Assembly (NCBI GenBank): GCA_002050235.1
Contig: MWST01000022.1
Span: forward strand, 1-64,000
Direction: 5' to 3'
Length of the DNA: 64,000 nucleotides
DNA from: Polyangiaceae bacterium UTPRO1
GTDB lineage: Bacteria; Desulfobacterota; Binatia; UTPRO1
In this document: positions 60,065 through 64,000 of the stretch, piece after piece
Numbering within the stretch: position 1 is the stretch's first letter
Layout of the letters: every line of letters starts with the position of its first letter
Made by a program: the position numbers and the translations under genes
Notes under the pieces: generated by a model
What the model was told of the DNA's origin: nothing
The model's input: the letters and a program-made list of their open reading frames with translations, nothing else
Database searches by the model: none

Positions 60065-61222
60065 ATGGCGTTCCCCCACTGGAGCGAGGAGCACGAGTCC
60101 TTTCGGGCGAGCGTGCGGCGCTTCGTCGCCGACGAGATCCGCCCCTTTGCCGAGAAGTGGCAGGCCGAGGAGGGGTTCCCCGACGACCTCTTCTGCAAGG
60201 CGGGGGCGCTCGGCCTGCTCGGGGTGCGCTTCGACCCCAAATGGGGCGGGAGCGGGCTCGACTACTGGTACACGGTGATCCTCGTCGAGGAGCTGGTGCG
60301 CGGCCGCGACATCGGCTGCGTCGTCGGGCTCCTCGTCCAGTGCGAGATGGCGACGGCGGTGATCCACGACCACGGGAGCGACGCCCTGCGCCGGGAGTGG
60401 CTGGCGCCGGCGATCGCCGGCGAGCGCATCGCTGCCCTCGGCGTCTCGGAGCCCGGCGGCGGCTCCGACGTGGCGGCGCTGCGGACGACGGCGCGCGCCG
60501 ACGGCGACGACTACGTGATCCGCGGCTCCAAGATCTTCATCTCGAACGGCGCCCGGGCCGACTTCGTGACCTTGGCCGTGCGCACGGGCGGGCCGGGGCC
60601 CGACGGCGTGAGCCTCGTCGTCTGCCCGACCGACGCCAAGGGCTTCCAGGTGAGCCGCCGGCTGCGCAAGGTCGATCTGCACTCGAGCGACACCGCAGAG
60701 CTCTTCTTCGACGACGTGCGCGTCCCGCGCCGCTTCCTGATCGGCGAGGAGGGCCGCGGCTTCCGCTACATCATGCGCGCCTTCCAAGGCGAGCGCCTGG
60801 TGCTCGCGGTGATGATGAACGCGCTCTGCGACGACGTGCTGCAGGAGACGCTCGCCTACATGGCCGAGCGCCGCGCCTTCGGGCAGCCGCTTGCGGCCAT
60901 GCAGGCGTGGCGCCACCGCATGGCCGACTGGATGACGCGGCTCGAGGCCTCGCGCGCGCTCACCTATCGGGCCGCCGAGCAGCTCGCCGACCGTGATCCG
61001 CGCGGCGACGAGACCGTCAGCATGGCGAAGCTCTACGGCGCCGAGATCATCCGCGGCCTCGTCCTCGACTGCGCCCATGCGCTCGGCGGCTACGGCTTCA
61101 TGGAGGAGAACTACGTGGCGCGCTGCTCGCGCGGCGTCCAGAACTGGGGGATCGGCGCCGGTACGAGCGAGGTGATGCGCGAGATCATCGCCAAGCGTCG
61201 CATGCCGGTGGGAGCGGCGTGA
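60065..61222 (+). CDS. Acyl-CoA dehydrogenase
   Basis: A 385-residue FAD enzyme with an AGGAGG ribosome binding site. Marks are LGVSEPGGGSDVAALRTTA, YVIRGSKIFISNGARADFVTLAVRT, LRKVDLHSSDTAELFFDDVRVP, YMAERRAFGQPLAAMQ and ALGGYGFMEENYVARCSRG. The C-terminal run NWGIGAGTSEVMREIIAKR has Gly where MCAD-type enzymes have the catalytic Glu, as in several long-chain and isovaleryl-type members that carry the Glu in an earlier helix. The substrate is unknown. Its stop overlaps the GTG start of the thiolase-like gene. Confidence 0.9.
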   Translation: MAFPHWSEEHESFRASVRRFVADEIRPFAEKWQAEEGFPDDLFCKAGALGLLGVRFDPKWGGSGLDYWYTVILVEELVRGRDIGCVVGLLVQCEMATAVIHDHGSDALRREWLAPAIAGERIAALGVSEPGGGSDVAALRTTARADGDDYVIRGSKIFISNGARADFVTLAVRTGGPGPDGVSLVVCPTDAKGFQVSRRLRKVDLHSSDTAELFFDDVRVPRRFLIGEEGRGFRYIMRAFQGERLVLAVMMNALCDDVLQETLAYMAERRAFGQPLAAMQAWRHRMADWMTRLEASRALTYRAAEQLADRDPRGDETVSMAKLYGAEIIRGLVLDCAHALGGYGFMEENYVARCSRGVQNWGIGAGTSEVMREIIAKRRMPVGAA

Positions 61223-62352
61223 GCAGGCGGGCGGTGATCGCGGGCGTCGGGCACACCGCCTTCGGGAGGCTCGCGCCGCGCACCGCGTGGCACCTGGAGG
61301 CCGAGGCCGCCGCGGCCGCGGTCGCCGACGCCGGGCTGCGTCCGGCGGACGTGGACGGCCTGCTCACCGACCCCGGCCCGGCGCAGGGCATCCTCGACGG
61401 CATCACGCCGCACTTCCTGCGGCTCGGCGCCCAGCTCGGCCTCGATCCCGACTACGTGGGATCGGAGATCCTGGGCGGCGCCGGGAGCGTTGCCGTCGTC
61501 GGGCGCGCCGCTCTCGCCGTCGAAGCCGGGCTCTGCGACGTGTGCCTCTGCGTCTACGGCGACAGTCCGTTGGCGACGCCGCGATCCTTCGAGTACGGCC
61601 GCGGCGACGAGGCGGTCTTCGGCTTCTTCGGCGCCGTCGGTCTGCACGCCCTGGCGGCGCGACGCCACATGCACCGCTACGGGACGCGGCCCGAGCACCT
61701 GGGCGAGGTGGCGATCGCAGCGCGGGCGCACGCAGCGCGGACGCCGCACGCCGAGAAGCGCCGGCCGCTCACGATGGCGGAGTACCTGGCCTCGGAGCCC
61801 GTGGTCGAGCCGCTGCGCAAGCTCGACTGCTGCCTGGTTTCCGACGGCGCCGCGGCCGTGGTCGTCACTACCGAGGAGCGCGCCCGCGATCTGCGCGCCC
61901 GCCCGGTTCGCATCCTCGGCCAGGGACAGGCCCACAGCCTCTCGACCTACGCTTCGCCGGAGCACTTCGAACGGCTGCCGGCCGCGCGCTGCGGACCGAA
62001 GACGCTCGCTCGCGCCGGGCTCGGGCCGGGCGATCTCGACGTCGTGCTCCTCTACGACTGCTTCACGATCGTGGTCCTGCTGCAGCTCGAGGACTACGGC
62101 TTCTGCGCTGCCGGCGAGTCCGGACCCTTCGTCGCGGGCGGGCGCATCGCGCCCGGAGGGAGCCTCTGCGTCAACCCGAGCGGCGGGCTCCTCGCCGAGG
62201 GCTACGGCGGCGGCATGCTGCACGTGATCGAGGCGGTGCGGCAGCTCCGCGGCGAAGCCGGCGAGCGCCAGAAGGCGGACGCCGCGACGGCGCTGGTCTC
62301 CGGCCATGGCCTCGGTATGAACACGCACGCGACGCTCGTGCTCGGGAGGTGA
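61219..62352 (+). CDS. Thiolase-fold protein lacking the catalytic Cys (lipid-transfer/Ltp2-like)
   Basis: A 377-residue thiolase-superfamily protein starting at GTG 61219. The N-terminal part AVIAGVGHTAFGRL and the C-terminal LCVNPSGGLLAEGYGGGMLHVIEAVRQLRGEAGERQ fit the SCP2-thiolase group. Where thiolases have the nucleophile Cys (GGACASG type), this protein reads LGGAGSVAVVGRAAL, without Cys. The GHP motif near the C-terminus reads GYGGG. Together with the DUF35 protein next door it resembles the Ltp2-type aldolases that cleave side chains of CoA esters, rather than a true acetyltransferase. LLYDCFTIVVLLQLEDYGFC is a further family mark. Confidence 0.85.
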   Translation: MSRRAVIAGVGHTAFGRLAPRTAWHLEAEAAAAAVADAGLRPADVDGLLTDPGPAQGILDGITPHFLRLGAQLGLDPDYVGSEILGGAGSVAVVGRAALAVEAGLCDVCLCVYGDSPLATPRSFEYGRGDEAVFGFFGAVGLHALAARRHMHRYGTRPEHLGEVAIAARAHAARTPHAEKRRPLTMAEYLASEPVVEPLRKLDCCLVSDGAAAVVVTTEERARDLRARPVRILGQGQAHSLSTYASPEHFERLPAARCGPKTLARAGLGPGDLDVVLLYDCFTIVVLLQLEDYGFCAAGESGPFVAGGRIAPGGSLCVNPSGGLLAEGYGGGMLHVIEAVRQLRGEAGERQKADAATALVSGHGLGMNTHATLVLGR

Positions 62353-62357
62353 TGCCA

Positions 62358-62777
62358 ATGTCCGCAACCGGCCCGGCGCTGCCTCCGCCCGACGCCCTGA
62401 CGGCTCCCTTCTGGGAGGAGTGCCGGCGCGGCGTTCTCGCCATCGCGGCATGCGCGGACTGCGGCCACCGCTTCCTGCCTCCGGGGCCCTGCTGTCCGCG
62501 CTGCTGGTCGCGGCGGCTCGCGGTGCAGGAAGCGTGCGGGCGCGGGCGCGTCGAGACCTTCGCCGTCTATCGCCGCACCTACCACCCGGCGCTGCCGGCA
62601 CCCTACGTCGTCGCCCTGATCGCGCTCGACGAGGGGCCGCGCTTGATCTCGAACGTCGTCGGCTGCGCCGCCGCGGAGGTCGCCGTCGGCATGCCGGTCG
62701 CGGTCCGCTTCGAGAAGGCGGGCGACCGCGTCCTGCCGCGCTTCGCGCCGGCCGGCGACCAGGGAGGAGCATCATGA
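62358..62777 (+). CDS. DUF35 OB-fold protein with zinc ribbon, thiolase/aldolase partner
   Basis: A 139-residue protein. The zinc ribbon has CADCG and CCPRC pairs (about residues 30-50), and the OB-fold follows (GRVETFAVYRRTYHPALPAPYVVALIALDEGPRLISNVVG). DUF35 proteins bind CoA substrates and pair with thiolase-fold enzymes; the gene directly follows such a gene. ATG 62358 is chosen because GGGAGGTG lies eight bases upstream; ATG 62352, overlapping the previous stop, is an alternative. The end overlaps the next start (ATGA). Confidence 0.88.
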   Translation: MSATGPALPPPDALTAPFWEECRRGVLAIAACADCGHRFLPPGPCCPRCWSRRLAVQEACGRGRVETFAVYRRTYHPALPAPYVVALIALDEGPRLISNVVGCAAAEVAVGMPVAVRFEKAGDRVLPRFAPAGDQGGAS

Positions 62778-63565
62778 GCATCGGCTTCGAACGCGACGGC
62801 GCGGTGGCGATCCTCACCATCGACCGCCCCGAGGTGCACAACGCTCTCGACTTCGCGACCAGCGACGCGCTCGCGGCCGCCTGGCTCCGCTTCCGCGACG
62901 ACGACACGCTGCGGGCGGCGATCCTGACCGGCGCCGGCGAGCGCGCCTTCTGCGCCGGCGCCGACCTCCGCGGCGTCGGCGACTTCTACCGCAAGCTCAC
63001 GGCGAGCGAGCGCCTGCGGCGTTCGGAGCAGATGCCCGGCCTCGGCGGCATCACGCGCAATCTCGCCGTCGACAAGCCGATCGTCGCCGCCGTGAACGGC
63101 CACTGCCTGGCCGGCGGCCTCGAGCTGGCGCTCGCCTGCCATCTTCGCGTCGCCGCCGAGAGCGCCACCATCGCGCTGCCGGAGGTCAAGCTCGGGATCA
63201 TTCCCGGCGCCGGCGGCACGCAGCGGCTGCCACGGCTGGTGCCGCTCGAGCGCGCCCTCGACCTGATCCTGACCGGCCGCCGCATCGACGCCCGCGAGGC
63301 CGAGCGCATGGGCCTCGTCTCGCGCGTCGTGCCCCTGGCGTGGCTCGGCGACGAGGCGCTCGCCGTGGCCCGCGCCATCGCCGCCAACGCGCCGCTTGCC
63401 GTGCGCGCGGCGAAGGCCGCCGTCTGGTGCGGCCTCGACCAGACGCTCGCGGAGGGCCTGCGTCTGGAGCAGCTGCTCGCCGAGCCGGTGCGCCAGAGCG
63501 AGGACGCGCAGGAAGGACCGCGCGCCTTTCTCGAGAAGCGCCCGCCCGAGTGGAAAGGGAGGTAA
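62774..63565 (+). CDS. Enoyl-CoA hydratase
   Basis: A 263-residue crotonase. The first loop is GERAFCAGADLRGV. GHCLAGGLELALAC carries the first catalytic Glu, and LPEVKLGIIPGAGGTQRLPRLV the second; both are in place, unlike the homologue at 57249. It should hydrate a 2-enoyl-CoA to the 3-hydroxyacyl-CoA in the same catabolic operon. AGGGAGGAG precedes the ATG. The C-terminal EDAQEGPRAFLEKRPPEWKGR is standard for the family. Confidence 0.92.
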   Translation: MSIGFERDGAVAILTIDRPEVHNALDFATSDALAAAWLRFRDDDTLRAAILTGAGERAFCAGADLRGVGDFYRKLTASERLRRSEQMPGLGGITRNLAVDKPIVAAVNGHCLAGGLELALACHLRVAAESATIALPEVKLGIIPGAGGTQRLPRLVPLERALDLILTGRRIDAREAERMGLVSRVVPLAWLGDEALAVARAIAANAPLAVRAAKAAVWCGLDQTLAEGLRLEQLLAEPVRQSEDAQEGPRAFLEKRPPEWKGR

Positions 63566-63571
63566 CGCCAT

Positions 63572-64000
63572 GTCCGATTCCCCGCGTCGCCACGTCGGCC
63601 AGTACGTCGCCTCGGGCGACTGGAGCGACTACTGGACCACGCGCATCAGCCGCGCCGAGCGCGGCAGGATCCACGTCCGCGGCTATCCGATCGAGGAGCT
63701 GATCGAGCATCTGTCGTACAGCGAGGCGGCGTTCCTGCTGCTGCGCGGCGAGCTCCCCGACGCCCGCGAGGCGGCGCTCTTCGACCTGGCGCTGCGCAGC
63801 GGCATGGACCAGCAGTTCATCAACTCGGCCGCATGCGCGGCACGCTTCACCGCCTCCGCATTTCCCGACTCCCCGGTCCCCGCCCTCGCGAGCGGCATCC
63901 TCGCGAGCGGCTCGGTGACCGGCTCGCCCCAGGAGCCGGCGGCGATGCTGATCGAGGCCGTGCGCGCCGGCGGCGACGTCGAAGCCGCGGCGCGCGGCGC
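63572..64000 (+). CDS. Citrate synthase-like family protein, N-terminal part
   Basis: The first 143 codons of a gene that runs past the window end. GAGGTAACGC precedes the ATG. The protein has RIHVRGYPIEELIEHLSYSEAAFLLLRGELPDAREAALFDLALRSG, which matches the N-terminal part of the citrate/methylcitrate synthase fold (GYPIEEL...LLL.GELP). The catalytic His and Asp lie beyond the window, so a synthase cannot be told from a citryl-CoA lyase-like protein. It is the last visible gene of the TetR-led operon. Confidence 0.8.

Overview
The window is very GC-rich and almost entirely coding. Genes are tightly packed, often with 4-bp ATGA or GTGA overlaps. I see no rRNA, tRNA, CRISPR array or insertion sequence. 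Several traits suggest an uncultured, high-GC, Deltaproteobacteria-related lineage, perhaps Candidatus Binatota or Myxococcota-like. These are secreted proteins with DUF4215-type Cys/Asp-rich repeats, another with a duplicated cysteine repeat, many acyl-CoA dehydrogenases and hydratases, an ethylmalonyl-CoA-mutase-like enzyme, and two small conserved proteins with SPEKRLM and ESFPASDPP motifs. This placement is an inference from protein style, not a computed result.

Layout. (1) 0-2.2 kb: end of a DUF1566 protein, a glutathione transferase, an isocitrate-lyase/PEP-mutase-type enzyme and a small secreted protein. (2) 2.2-12.6 kb, metal handling: a Cu/Ag-type HME-RND tripartite efflux operon (minus strand, outer membrane factor, fusion protein, pump). 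It is divergent from a translationally coupled ECF sigma / membrane anti-sigma / P-type ATPase operon. An ATP:ADP-translocase-like transporter follows. (3) 14.2-33.2 kb: one nonribosomal peptide operon. It runs ABC ATPase, FtsX-type permease, fatty acyl-AMP ligase with ACP, NRPS C-A-T, NRPS C-A-T-E, SbnA, SbnB, an exported Ntn-hydrolase with Ser in place of Cys, a LolA-like exported protein and an Sfp-type phosphopantetheinyl transferase. The SbnA/SbnB pair makes L-2,3-diaminopropionate (Dap). The two adenylation domains have nearly identical acidic pockets, so the simplest product is an N-acylated Dap-Dap lipodipeptide, exported to the envelope and possibly trimmed there. This is the most interesting system in the window.

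(4) 33.2-36.3 kb: class I CoA-transferase, Fe/Mn superoxide dismutase and two small conserved proteins. (5) 36.3-41.9 kb: histidine kinase, single-domain response regulator, NtrC-type activator and an AidB-like acyl-CoA dehydrogenase. (6) 41.9-55.8 kb: polytopic membrane protein, M1 aminopeptidase, a lipoprotein with three thioredoxin-like modules, two large secreted proteins, an Ecm-like mutase and a pectate-lyase-like secreted protein. (7) 56.1-64 kb: two divergent acyl-CoA catabolism operons around a TetR regulator with a clear operator. The left one has an amidohydrolase, thioesterase, enoyl-CoA hydratase and acyl-CoA dehydrogenase. The right one has TetR, an acyl-CoA dehydrogenase, a thiolase-like protein without the catalytic Cys, a DUF35 partner, an enoyl-CoA hydratase and a citrate-synthase-like protein cut by the window end.

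Convergent and terminal gene ends often carry GC-rich hairpins without T-tracts, including a perfect 19-bp inverted repeat at 50424-50472.
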